Source: Monilinia fructicola (Eukaryota > Ascomycota > Leotiomycetes > Helotiales > Sclerotiniaceae). Taken from it: 64,000 nt of DNA. Made by a program: the position numbers and the translations under genes. The stretch covers positions 2,010,001 to 2,074,000 of the forward strand of contig VICG01000008.1 in the NCBI GenBank assembly GCA_008692225.1, written 5' to 3'. The notes below the pieces were generated by a model. It saw nothing but the letters and a program-made list of their open reading frames with translations. It made no database searches and had not been told where the DNA came from. The first letter of the stretch is position 1; each line of letters opens with the position of its first letter. Of this stretch, positions 52,012-63,103 are shown piece by piece.

Positions 52012-53412
52012 TTATGCAAAGAACTTGCTATAAGCAGCCTTTTCCTTCCTAGCTCTTTCGGCCACGTTCTTCTTCACGGCCGATAATTCCTTGACGACAG
52101 CCGCATCACCTGGGACCAGTTTATTGGCCTCCTCCAAATCCTTCAACGCATCTTCTTCATTCTTAAGTCCTACGTATGCGACTGCGCGACGGTAAAGGGC
52201 TTTAGCTCTATCAGTATCAGTGGTACCAGAAACGGCAAGAGCGGAGCTAGCGGTACGTTCTGCGTCGGCAAAGTTCTTAAGTTTGTTGTGGAGAAGAGCA
52301 GAATTGCTGTTGAGGGTGAAGCGGAGGGCGGAGAGGGTAGAAGAAGTCTCGGGGGGAGAAGAGGTGAGATCCGGGTCCTCGTTGAGGTAGCGGAGACCTT
52401 TTTCGTATTTATCGAGGGCGAGAGGAAGTTGGTTGGATTTGAAGGCGGAGTTTCCGTAAGTCTTGAGGTCGGTCACTATCTTGATGGTTTCGGTGGCGGT
52501 TGGGGGGGTGGTCATGTCTTCTGGAAAGTCTTTTCCGAGTAGAATTTTTATGTTAGCTAATACTTCGAATAAATCAAGAGATCTAGAACGACAATAAAAG
52601 ATATGAAATTTGGACAGCACGAAAGCGCTTTATATGTGTGGAAAACAAGGGACAGGGAGTTAAGGATGTGTGTTGCGCATATGTCTAGCCCTCAACACAG
52701 TAGAAGAAAGATGATTTGGAAGAAGTACCTTCATAAATGTCGCCGGTAGAATCAGGTTTCTTTACATCGGCAGATTCAGCTTCTTCACCAGAAAGCTCTC
52801 CACAGTCGGTGATGATGACTTCCTTCGTGGGTTTGTCGCCAGGTTGGGTGGGCAGATTTTCGATTTTGCGGACGATTGATTTGCCGCTGAGGACTTGACC
52901 AAAGACGACGTGCTTGCCATCGAGATGAGGGGTTGGTACAGTTGTAATGAAGAATTGACTTCCATTGGTACCTATAGAGGGAAATTTGTTAGTTGTATGT
53001 TACTCTCTGTTGGTTGAAAAGCTTAAGATAAGAAAGCGACGAGCAGTCTGTACATACCCGGTCCAGCATTTGCCATTGAGAGCAAGAAAGGTTTATCGTG
53101 CTTCTCTACAAAGTTTTCATCGTCAAATTTGACGCCATAGATACTCTCTCCACCAGTTCCATTTCCAGCTGTGAAATCACCACCTTGAATCATGAATTGC
53201 TTGATCACACGATGGAATCCAGAACCCTTATAAGAGAGAGGTTTGCCGGCTTTACCAACACCTTTCTCACCAGTGCAGAGGGCTCTGAAGTTATCTGCGG
53301 TCTTGGGAGTAATGTCATCGTACAATTCGAAGGTAATTCGTCCTTGAGGATCCTTCCCAATGGAAATGTCAAAGAAAACTCGACTGCGGGGTTTGGATTC
53401 TGCGGCAGACAT
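52012..53412 (-). CDS. cpr6: Cyclophilin 40 (peptidyl-prolyl isomerase D)
   Basis: Hsp90 co-chaperone of the Cyp40/Cpr6 family: an N-terminal cyclophilin domain joined to TPR repeats. Three exons, 53412-53058, 52971-52729 and 52529-52012, join in phase to 371 aa, the normal length, with no correction. The second intron (199 bp) ends after a GCTAAC branch site. The cyclophilin domain (about 8-170) has [15 protein letters not shown] with the catalytic Arg, Phe, Met and Gln. The position of the cyclosporin-contact Trp is His ([12 protein letters not shown]), typical of Cyp40. The linker GDIYE..FPEDM leads into TPR repeats (about 205-365), including [20 protein letters not shown] and [20 protein letters not shown], which would bind the Hsp90 MEEVD tail. 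Intact. Confidence 0.95.
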
Positions 53413-54044
53413 TTTGTTGATAGGCAGTTTTAGCTTTGTATGGTTTTGTGTGAGAGAGCAATGAAAGACTGAATGAGAATCGAAGGTCTGGTATCTACAT
53501 ATAATTGTAGGAAGTTTTACTCATTATTCATTGCATTTTTCTAATACTTTCAGCCTTCTGTTGAGTAGAAGCTTCGAGATGGAGAGCTGGAATGTGGGGG
53601 GTCGGTGTTTGTATATACCGCCCGATATTGAGCTTAGCCCAAATTGGAAGAGGGATGGAGAAATGCACGTGATGTGATCAGCAGAGGCTATCAGAACTGC
53701 TAGGTAGGCAGGTAGAACTAGTACGAGTATCTATCTGTAATTTATGAGATCAATTAGTCAAAATTGAACAACCCGACGATACCACAGGAGGAATACTCGT
53801 TAAAGTATTCATAGAATCTACTACTATCATGCTACGGTCTACCATTATTAGAGAGGCAGGCTGAGATACCAATGGAGATTCGATAATAGCCCACCAGGCC
53901 TTTTGTTGTAGTTCCAAGTCAAATGCCTTCAGTAGAACTAATCGTGATAGCCGCTGGCCATTTCTCTGACCTCGCGCGTGAAGTCCCAATGGCCCAACAG
54001 AATTGTCCAACCAAGAATGGCGGATGGACGGTAATGCACACCCT
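53413..54044. other. Intergenic between cpr6 and dtd1
   Basis: cpr6 promoter side and dtd1 3' flank, both on the minus strand. A minus-strand frame at 53750-54010 has no recognisable feature and lies in the probable dtd1 3' untranslated region. Confidence 0.5.
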
Positions 54045-54899
54045 TCATGGCTCCTCGCTTGATCTTGTTGACAGTTCCAATGTTACCTTTCAATATTAGT
54101 CTTTGAATGGCCATTTAACCCATGAAGATTGAGGACATACCGGGCCATCATTTACCAGAGCCACTTCCTAGAAATCAAATACTTATCAGCGGGTGACCTA
54201 GACAGCATAGTAGCTGTATGACTTACCATCATTGCCTGGAATACACACCATCTTTGACTCTATCTGAGGTATAGCCTTGTTGAACCTTGGTAAAGAAGAG
54301 TTGATATAATTCTTTCGCTTGGTCCACTCCCATTGCTCCATGAAAATTAGGCCTCGAACCCTTCGTTGAAGCAAGCAATGTGAATTGGGAGACTTATATG
54401 ATGGAGACAGTTGTCAGTTTATCAGACTCCATGTATAAGATGACATTAAGTTATCTTCACGTACCACAGAGTACTTCTCCTTGAATATCTTGTACATTGC
54501 GCTTCCACTATATAATATGTCAGGAACGCTCTCAATCAAACACATCAACACAATAACGAGAGAATAGTTCAACGCCTAGAATACAATGACGTGAGAGAGG
54601 ATGTTTGATCATGATGAAGATGTTAAAAGAGACTCCTCTTCCATACCCGATTAGTATTTTTATCATCCCATATTCGTATCTTCAAGACTTTTGCTGCTAA
54701 TGATTCTGCATCTTTCTCCGTATCACCAGGAGCTACAGCTGCAAATACTAATATACCTTTCCCAATCGAAGATACCAGCTGCTTGTCTACCGTTACAGAA
54801 GCAGACAGTACACGTTGAAGTATGGCTAGAAAGAATATAGTAAGTAAAAAGCTCAGAGTAAGACAAGAAGGGAGGGGTAGAACTGGTGATACCTTTCAT
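54045..54899 (-). CDS. dtd1: D-aminoacyl-tRNA deacylase (one apparent frame break)
   Basis: Removes D-amino acids mischarged on tRNA (DTD family). Six exons: 54899-54893 (only 7 nt), 54825-54647, 54507-54465, 54392-54227, 54167-54141 and 54086-54045, about 153 aa. The N-terminus ILQRVLSASVTVDKQLVS is the family start. The SQFTLLA motif (here VSQFTLLAS) and the C-terminal NDGPVTLEL, with the invariant Gly-Pro of the active site, are present. Exon 4 carries two extra bases in the GTGTGTA context near 54239-54249; without them it reads through VKDG.FQAMM into EVALVNDGP. Very small exons are normal for this gene in fungi. I read it as a functional gene with a local sequence error. Confidence 0.85.
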
Positions 54900-55097
54900 G
54901 ATTGAATGGCTCTAACGGTCTAACTTCCTTGAAGATGGGTACTTGTGACCTATTATTGTCCTTGAACATCTGAGCTTGAGGTCTTCTTCAATGGGATAAG
55001 AAAGAGATAACTAGGTAGCTGGATGTACTCGAGTACTCCGTACTTGCAATTGGTAAGGTAGAGGAGGGGCGAAACTCTACGGAATACAGGAGTCGAC

Positions 55098-55558
55098 AGG
55101 TCGGATGGACGTCCATCTGAGCTCGCATGGACTCGGAAAAACGTCGGGTGGACTAGTGGGGCAAAAGTTATAAATTTGTATAAAATTCATAAAAATTCAT
55201 AAAACTTATGCAAAAAATTGATTATTAATAAATTATAAATTTTCGAGAATAGATTTAAAATGTTTAAAAAACGTTTTCAAAATGTTTAAAAAACGTTTTC
55301 AAAAATGTTTAAAAACGTTTTCAAAATGTTTAAAAAACGTTTTCAAAATGTTTAAAAAACGTTTTCAAAATGTTTAGAAAACGTTTAGAATCTAATTAAG
55401 AATATTTAAAAATTTATATAAAAAAATTATGAATTTTCATAAAATTATGAATTCGGCAAAACGTCGGATGGACCTATATTGCGTTTTGCAGTTGACCTTT
55501 TTTTTTTAAGAGACGCCTCATAGGTCTATATGAGCTCAGATGAACGTCTATCAGACCT
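55098..55558. mobile_element. MITE-like element with 35-bp terminal inverted repeats
   Basis: The left end (55098-55132, AGGTCGGATGGACGTCCATC..) and the right end (55524-55558, reverse complement AGGTCTGATAGACGTTCATC..) match at 29 of 35 positions. Five of the six differences are transitions. The interior is AT-rich, has no coding capacity and holds the 22-bp array at 55256-55390. A 15-base ACGTCGG(G/A)TGGAC-containing block recurs in direct orientation at 55138-55153 and 55457-55472. This fits a non-autonomous DNA element of unknown family. I could not see a clear target duplication. Confidence 0.65.
55256..55390. repeat. Six-copy array of a 22-bp palindrome-bearing unit
   Basis: Tandem units of AAAATGTTTAAAAAACGTTT followed by TC, about six copies, with small length changes in A runs and a diverged last unit. 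Each unit carries the palindrome AAACGTTT, so the strand can fold into repeated hairpins. The array lies inside the inverted-repeat element. Confidence 0.88.
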
Positions 55559-56318
55559 ACATACCTTTTTGTTCCTCCATTCCTCCATCCCTCCGTCTCC
55601 GTAAGTTACCAAGCATGTGACTGATGCAAATCCCCACTTGAGCATTTAATCGTCTATGAACAATGAACAATGAGCAATAAGCAATGAGCAATGCTTACTG
55701 ATTATTACTACCAGGTATAATGTAGATATTGAAAAGATATAATGTTCTGGTGCGTGTCAAGGCAAGGGAGGTAAATCCTCAATGGAAGAGGCTCAAAGAA
55801 CAATCAATCATAATTCAATATACAAATAAAAACTCTTTAAGCCTTGTGCACAGCATTCATTCATGCATTCATTCATTCGTCTACCTACCAGGTATCTCTT
55901 TATCCAATCCTCAAGCATTTCTCTCCCCCCCCACGTTTTTCTAAGACTGCTGCAGCTCGTGCAGATATGTCCTGTAGTTGGTTCTAGGGAAGGTTGAAGT
56001 GCAAGCGAGGCTCTTCCCGCAATCTCACCACCCTCTAAGCAACATAAGTCGCATCAGTTCAAACTTTCAACGACAACCCTCAACCTCCAACACTAAATAG
56101 TCAAATAAATAAAATATTCCACCCATCCGTTCACTTGGTAGCAAGGCGATCTATAGATTCCTTGTACTACCTCCCCTTTCGCAAAAAGCTCAAACCAAAA
56201 CATCTATACTGCGCATGGGGTCAGGTATTTGTCAAACAAAGCTAGCCCCTTGTACACAACAGCAATCACCAAACACCAGCCCATCTATACATTTTTCCGT
56301 ACCCCTCATAATTACACG

Positions 56319-58453
56319 ATGGCGGCACGAAAACTTCAGCAAGAAGTCGACAAGTGCTTCAAGAAGGTCACTGAAGGAGTGGCAGAGTTCGAATCAATCT
56401 ATGACAAGATAGAACAGTGTACAAATGCTGCGCAGAAGGAGAAATTGGAGGACAACCTCAAACGAGAGATCAAAAAGTTGCAGAGACTCCGTGATCAGAT
56501 CAAGACATGGGCAGCAAGTAATGACATAAAGGATAAGGGTCCTCTGTTAGATCATCGGAAGTTGATTGAGACGGTAGGGCATCTATTTACTTTACTGTGG
56601 GGTGAGCTAAATGGTTGCAGCAAATGGAGAAGTTTAAAGCAGTAGAAAAGGCCATGAAGACAAAGGCATATTCGAAAGAAGGGCTGTCGGCGGCTGCGAA
56701 ACTGGATCCCAAGGAACGCGCAAAAATGGAAACCGGGGAATTTCTGGGCAATATGGTGGAGGAGCTTGAGCGCCAGATCGAGACAATGGAAGCCGAACGC
56801 GAATCGATATCAGCAACAATGAAGAAGGGGAAAAGCCAAAGTGCTAAGGCGGATAGGATAGCAGAGCTGGATAACATGACAGAACGGCACAAATTCCACC
56901 AAAATAAGCTGGAGCTCATCAAACGTTGTCTGGAGAATGGTAATGTCGAGGTTGATCAAGTCAAAGATCTTGAAGAGTCCATCAAATACTATGTGACCGA
57001 CAATATGAATGATGACTTTATGGAGGATGAGGAGATTTATGATGAGCTCAACCTTGATGAAGAAGAGGATAACTATGGCATGAATAATGATAATGATCGA
57101 GTATCATCACAAGACACACAATCGATACAAGAGGATATTTCCGGATGCAGATTTACGATCAAACAGTTTACCTGGGAAATCGAAGCCCGGCTCCGAACCA
57201 CCCCTGGCTGCCGCACGAAGGCCATCTGCACAACTGAAAAGCCCTCTGCCTTCGTTGGCCACTTTACATACTCCCTTGTCGACGGTATCAACGAATGCCA
57301 GCCCCAGTAACCTCATGAAACCTGCCGCGGTACCTACACGTGCCCCTGGGGAGACTTTGAAATATGCTTCAGCAGCGGCGGCTGCTGCTGCCAGCGACAA
57401 GAACGGCATTGCTCCTTTACCACCTCCACCTGAAGCCCTGCCAGCACCCGTAACGTCGTCAGCCAGCCACCCACCGTTATCTGGAAATGCTGGACGAAGA
57501 CCAAGTGTAACAGCATCACCCACGACCATACATTCTCAAGCCGCAAGTGTCAACCAGACACCAGTGACAAGATCCAGTGTTCCAACTACTGATACACCCT
57601 CAAGCGCGCAAACAAAATCCCCGGCTCTGAGTCAATCAAGTGCTGCGCCTAGTGGAGCAAGTGTATCACACCCAGCCGAGAAGACAGAGAATTCGAGACC
57701 AAATGTTTCTCTCAAGCTTCGTCGGGTAAGGTACCTGCCTTGTCCAAGACAGCAGAAGGCAAGAAAGGTTCGTGGATTGTTATCCCATGCAACACCCGTG
57801 CTAACAGATCTATGCAAGCTCTTCCACCACAATCAAATGGTGTTTCGAACGGCCTTAAGCCAAGCACACCTGAAAACACACTGAATCAGTATATCATTTA
57901 CCCGTCGGGATTCCAGGATATGCTTCAATCTTTCGAAGTGATTCAAAAGAGTGCACCAGAAGCTTTGTCCACGGCATCGCTGAGAATGCTAGCATCATCC
58001 CAGGCTAGTGGTCCAAGCATGTCAGATATATCACCTCCTCGAAGCTACAAGCCAGAGACCCCTTACACCACGCCATCATACTACCCTCAAGATGTTCCCT
58101 CGGTGCTTGATGACCCTAGGTTATATAGTAAGATAGATGGAGACACTCTGTTTTACGTCTTCTACTACAAGCAAGCCACGTATCAACAATATCTCGCAGC
58201 TAAATCACTAAAGGAACAAAGCTGGCGATTTCATAAGCAATATCAAACCTGGTTCCAACGACACGAAGAGCCAAAGGAAATCACTGAGCTGTGGGAGCAA
58301 GGGACCTACCGTTTCTTTGATTATGAAAGCACATGGTTAGTTTCACTGAATTGATTTCATTTTCCCAACATCAGCTAATGGACTATATATAGGATGAACC
58401 GAAGAAAGGCGGACTTTAAGTTTACCTACAAATTCTTAGAGGACGATGTATGA
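56319..58453 (+). CDS. not5: CCR4-NOT complex subunit NOT3/NOT5 (two apparent frameshifts)
   Basis: Subunit of the CCR4-NOT deadenylase complex, which controls mRNA decay and transcription. Exons 56319-56573, 56621-57767, 57819-58335 and 58393-58453. The N-terminal Not3 coiled-coil domain (about 1-230) begins [17 protein letters not shown] and contains [21 protein letters not shown] Pro/Ser/Ala-rich linker follows. The C-terminal NOT box (about 500-658) has [33 protein letters not shown] and [12 protein letters not shown] and ends [10 protein letters not shown]. The third exon boundary is a 51-bp intron (57768-57818), in phase and stopless, with a GCTAAC branch. Extra bases lie in TTT at 57138-57140 (1) and in TCTCTC at 57708-57713 (2). 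With these discounted the gene is 659 codons exactly. I infer sequence errors, not a pseudogene. Confidence 0.92.
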
Positions 58454-60876
58454 ATAATGCTCTGGCGCCTATGGTGTCTTTTGGTTGGAGGATGGGTTGG
58501 CGCAGTGGGAATTGCTCAACCAGCATCTGGCTGAGCGGGATAACCTTAGTCGTCCTAATAGCAAATACTTTTGCTCATCTGAATTTTTTCAGATGAAGTT
58601 TTTCAGCTTGATTGGCAACTTCCCCAGAAAAAAATATGTTTATTGACATTGTTGTGATACTGTACAGTTGCAAAGCGATCGTCCTTCTTACATTGGCTCC
58701 CTGGCCATTTGAGGATTTTGGTTTTTTATTGACGGCTAGTATAACATGATGATACTCCCAAATATGCCAATTGATGGATTGCATTTATCAGGGCGAACAA
58801 AAAGGAGACTCTCATAATATCCGAAGTTGTCCATCGCCATCATGCCTAATTATTTTCAACGAATCAATCTTCATACAAACCTATGCTTGATCATAATTGG
58901 TAGATTAATAAAGTAATCTCCATGAAATGACCTGCAGATATCATGTACGAAAATGACAACAACTTTGGGTAGCATTACTCTCAACGTTTGATACCCAACC
59001 CTTAGATCTCGTTTCCAATATAAGAAGGTGAAAGGCCTCTTCGGATTTCAAAGTTGAAGGTTTCATGTTTTCCTTGCATATTCCTTTTTGCCTCGTCTAC
59101 CCAATTACAAACAACGACTTTTAGACCCCAAAAAGGTTTGCACCTAACCTACCAAGAATGAACGCCTCATGATGCGACCCGCCACCGAATAGCCAGCAAT
59201 AATCACAAGATGGATTGGATATTGGGAGTACAGATATATCGGTGCCTTCCTTCTATTGAAGACTACAACTTCTGTTCAGTGTCATCTCGTCATGGTTGTC
59301 TTATTACCAAAATACTAATGTTATATAGGTCAACCTTATCGTCTCATGTTCAAAGATACCCCGTCCTATCTTGTAAGCATGGGGCTTATTCATGGATTCA
59401 AATCCCTGGTAGAAGTAACCTTACTACTACCGCTTTTCTTCCAGAACATGACACAGCCTTCTATTCACATGCGATGAGGCTGTTGAATGTGGCAGTCCAG
59501 GACATGAAGCAGCGTTACATCGGCGTCTGTAAGCCTCAAGACAATTATCGTTAGTACAAGCAAAAGAAACTGCGCAACCAAAGTCAGGCAAAAGAAGGCG
59601 ACGGCTCTTTGTTTACTCCTTGCTGCCTAATGGTACGTTCCTTTATCCCAGAGGCGTCAAAATCACACATTCCCATGATTGCATAGGAAACACAGACATG
59701 TGTACTTCACGGCGCATTCCATTTACAATAGTGGTTAGCTTCCGAGCGATGATGTAGGGACAAGTTGCCCTGCCCAGGTTTGAAAATAGATTTCCTTTCT
59801 TCTCAATAGGGTCAGGACTAAGTTACAATGCCCGGTGGTCAATATGGTCAATATGGTCAATATGGTCAATATGGTCAATATGGTCAATATGGTCAATCAG
59901 CCGACAACAGTCATCATTATATCATCTCCTTTTAAGTCTACCAGGTCCAATATCCCAATTTGTTGAGTTTTCGTCAGCATATATATCATGCCTTTCTGTG
60001 CATATAGGGCATCTGTTATCGTTAACAAGCAAAATGCCTCTTCATGTACCTTCTCGGCTAGCCGGACCATAATCCTGGGGTTGTTATCGTTCGCCTCATT
60101 GGGGCTTTATTAGTTGCCCAAAATCAAATGCCCTTTTCGATCGTCCGCCCACTGTGCCGCTGGACGATAAGGCTCGAAAGGTAGCGGGAATTCTAGCTCC
60201 ATTTTTGATATCACACAGGTCAAGAAAATGCTGACGGGTTCCATCAACGAGTTAAACCTCGAGATTACTTCGACCTTCGGTGAGTTCATCAAGTTAGACA
60301 CCGCAAAATAAGTGTGAGGGGCTTTTCTATAAACTTTCTATGCATATGCATTCAGTCAAAGCACGCTTCTAAGCCAGTCAGATTATTCTGGGGCAAGCTT
60401 TTACTATTGACACCATGAGGCTACGAGACCTCATTGGTAAATATTAAGTTGGGTTGGTATTGAAATCCGCCTGGTTTCGCAGGTCAGAGATGATGTATGT
60501 GAGTACCGCAGAGCTCAAATGACTATGAGGAGAACATTTGTCCAAGGATTGGGTATTGGCCAGCCTTGCGAAGCTCCACGTCTTAAGAAACAGAAATCCT
60601 GAATTACCCGGAAAGCTTCGAGATATTCATATCGACATTCAAGCATCGTTTGTTCCCCCCCCTAGAGTTCTTTTCTTATCTAGGTCCTTCTGTCATCAAG
60701 TTTCCTTAATCATATCAATATATGGTAAATGAACTTCTTTCTCCGCTGTAACCTCTATTTCAATAAACCTATCAAGATGTATCTTAATACAAGATTATAC
60801 CTTCCAAGTGAGGTCTAGACTAATATCATGGAAAAGGGTACACAGAACCACCTCCAGAATAAGCTTGCTCTTTACC
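58454..60876. other. Intergenic with unexplained coding-like fragments
   Basis: No complete gene recognised. A frame at 59210-59554 and a following frame reading KSGKRRRRLFVYSLLPNGTF (about 59590-59660) look partly coding, and there is a QYG-repeat mini-frame at 59828. At 60115-60310 the plus strand reads DRPPTVPLDDKARKVAGILAPF, and discounting one T in a T run continues as DITQVKKMLTGSINELNLEI. Together these could be a decayed or error-ridden gene of unknown family. Confidence 0.35.
59828..59935 (+). CDS. Possible mini-protein or exon with Gln-Tyr-Gly repeats
   Basis: A 35-aa frame starts MPGG, has six tandem QYG units (9-bp repeat CAATATGGT) and ends QSADNSHHYIISF. The repeat is in phase with an ATG, which is what a coding minisatellite would show, but chance is possible. 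It could be the first exon of a larger gene. Q/Y/G-rich repeats are typical of low-complexity, phase-separating segments. No partner exon was found. Confidence 0.25.
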   Translation: MPGGQYGQYGQYGQYGQYGQYGQSADNSHHYIISF

Positions 60877-62067
60877 ATGTATTCCTCTTCTTTTAATCAA
60901 GATTTGAGGCCAAGACAATATCTTGACCAGAATAGGCTTTGCCCAAGTCCAACTCCGGTATCAGGAATGGGAGGATGGGCTATGAATCGAAATTATTCTG
61001 ACCAAAGCTCTACCAGCACTCAATCTAGATCTTCTGGGGACTTTTACTCTCCTGCCGGTAGCAGCCCATCCATGTCTTACGAACTGAACACTTCTCAATC
61101 ACCACGGTACTATGACGACGGTTATAGTCAGGAATATAACAACTACACCACAGCATCACCCAGCCATGAAAGAAGCTTGCAAATGTCTAGCAGTTCTGTC
61201 AAATCAACGCCATCTAGCCTTGACTGGTCTCCGAAGACTGAGCTTCTGAGACTCTATAAGTTGATTGTACCGAAGGGGAAGGAGCCATATTTAGAATTGC
61301 TTCCGGGGTATCAAGCCTGTTACAACACACCTCAGCGGGTCTTTCTTGATCAACCAAGGCAAGTCAGTGTATCCGGAAAGTCATTATGGATGCTGATTCA
61401 TGCAGTGACCCTCAAAAGGGTGTTTACCCTTGCCAATTCCCAATCGGCTGTACAGGAAAACAATTCCGCAGACCCGCGGATTTAGAACGTCATTACAGGC
61501 ATGTACATGCGGACGCAGATCAAAAGGCCAGTTTCCCATGCGACTACAAGCCATGTATCCGATCCAAGGATCCCTTTACACGAAAAGACCATTACAGAGA
61601 TCACCTCAAGGATTTCCACAAAGAAGATGTCGGTACAGCCAAGCAACCAAAAAATGCAAAGGATTCCAAAAAGTGGCAAGCAACTCAGCAGGCTTGGCTC
61701 GATGAACGACAAGTCGACCCCAGGTGGTGGAGATGCAGACGATGTCTTCAGAGGGTATACGTGGAGACTCAGGGCTATAAATGCACCACGTGCAATGAAG
61801 ATTGTGCGAAAGATAGGATTGAGGTTCGCGAAAAAAAAGAGACGCCAGTCGGATAGAGACCGGATGCAATATTTGGAGCAGGATATGAGTGTGGCGTATG
61901 CTCAGTGTACAAGTTGTAATGGGAATATGTGGATTGAGGATGAAGTATTTGGCGAGCTAACCTCGGTTCCCTGTCCGATTTGTGTGCCGAGTGGGGAGAT
62001 GGTTTACGAGGATGCAGCGTGGGGAGATCAGACTCGGTTTGATACGTCGTATGAAACTGGTTATTAA
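60877..62067 (+). CDS. C2H2 zinc-finger protein (apparent frameshifts)
   Basis: Probable nuclear DNA-binding protein. The N-terminal about 165 residues are Ser/Tyr/Asn-rich and disordered (YSSSFNQDLRPRQYL at the start). Then come two C2H2-type fingers: YPCQFPIGCTGKQFRRPADL followed by ERHYRHVH, and FPCDYKPCIRSKDPFTRKDH with YRDHLKDFH. A C-terminal region has further cysteine pairs (WWRCRRCLQR, YKCTTCNEDC and CTSCNGNMW..CPIC) that may bind zinc. The frame changes near 61370-61385 (two extra or one missing base) and inside an A8 run at 61831-61838 (one extra base). With those discounted there are 396 codons. Start chosen at the ATG at 60877; upstream in-frame residues lack an ATG. Target genes are unknown. 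Confidence 0.78.
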
Positions 62068-63103
62068 CATCATCTTCTTGGAGAATGATATGTAACGAAG
62101 TGGTGATTCCAATCTGTTATGAATGGAGATGAGTGGTTGCTCTTCAAGACAAGGCAAATTAGGTTTACAGCCGCTAGGCTTTGGAGTTGGGCGGTGGATC
62201 GAATTGGGTGGCGTTCAAAGGTAGATGTTTGGTTGGGATTTTACTTTGAGTGCTACATTTTTCGTTCTTATCTTGTTATTTTTCTTATATATTTTTCTCC
62301 TTCTTTTCTCTACTCGCTTCTCATAGTTCCCCTGTTTCAACAAAAGCTCCAATGTTGGAACAGGCACTTTCAGATTTTCGGACCAATTCTCCCCATATGA
62401 CGAGATCAGAATGCGATATTCAACTGGCTTTGGACAATTCTTCTCATCTATTCATCATTTCTCTATTTTCTTCCACTAATTCTACATTCTCGCTATAATT
62501 TTTGTCATCAGTTTCCTTGGGCACTTTTCTACTCTCTCATATCTTCTTTTTCTCTTACATCCAGGCTAAGGTATCGAATTCTTTTTGTTCTTAGAAGGGA
62601 TCTCTTCGTTTTTTGGCAGCTAAAATAGGAGTATCAGAGGAAGAAAGTTGTGTTTGAGCTTAAGTTTTGCAACGGGACATAAAGGGTATCGGTGTTCTTG
62701 CAGACGATGTTTCTCGGGCATTTAAGCGGGTGAAATGAATCACATCGAGACAGAGCTATGTCATATCTTGAGTTCTGGTGTAAGCGTGCTATTTGATTCT
62801 TCATATGTCTTATTGATGTTTATTTCTGTCGCTTTGACCAGATGAGGTGGAGAGTATGGGTAGCATGGGAGAAATTAACCGAGGGCTTGGTGAGAGCGCC
62901 GAGAGGACGGTATACTAGAGGCTAAAATTGGTACAGTATTTCAGAAACCAACTTCACCATACCCTCCCTACTCATTACTTGTCTTCAATCGGTGTGTTAA
63001 CATGGAAAAACCCACTAATCAACCACCCATACTTTACAGGTATTGTAGATCGAATCAATAGCAAGTGCTCACCGATGGCCAACCCAACCCTAGGGGAAAA
63101 ATC
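62068..63103. other. Intergenic, convergent 3' flanks
   Basis: 3' flank of the zinc-finger gene and of the minus-strand gene at 63.1-63.8 kb. Pyrimidine-rich stretches lie near 62270-62330 and 62500-62560. No gene recognised. Splice-like signals near 63030-63050 on the minus strand may belong to a downstream exon of the 63.1-63.8 kb gene. Confidence 0.5.

Larger units (their letters stand above)
54900..56318. other. Divergent upstream region of dtd1 and the NOT3/NOT5 gene
   Basis: Holds the promoters of dtd1 (-) and the NOT gene (+), separated by the 461-bp inverted-repeat element at 55098-55558. ATTCATTCATTC lies near 55855-55880. Frames here are short and featureless. Confidence 0.55.

Noticed and set aside
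55256..55390. CRISPR-like array
   Set aside because: The 22-bp units are contiguous, with no unique spacers, in a eukaryotic setting; it is a tandem repeat.
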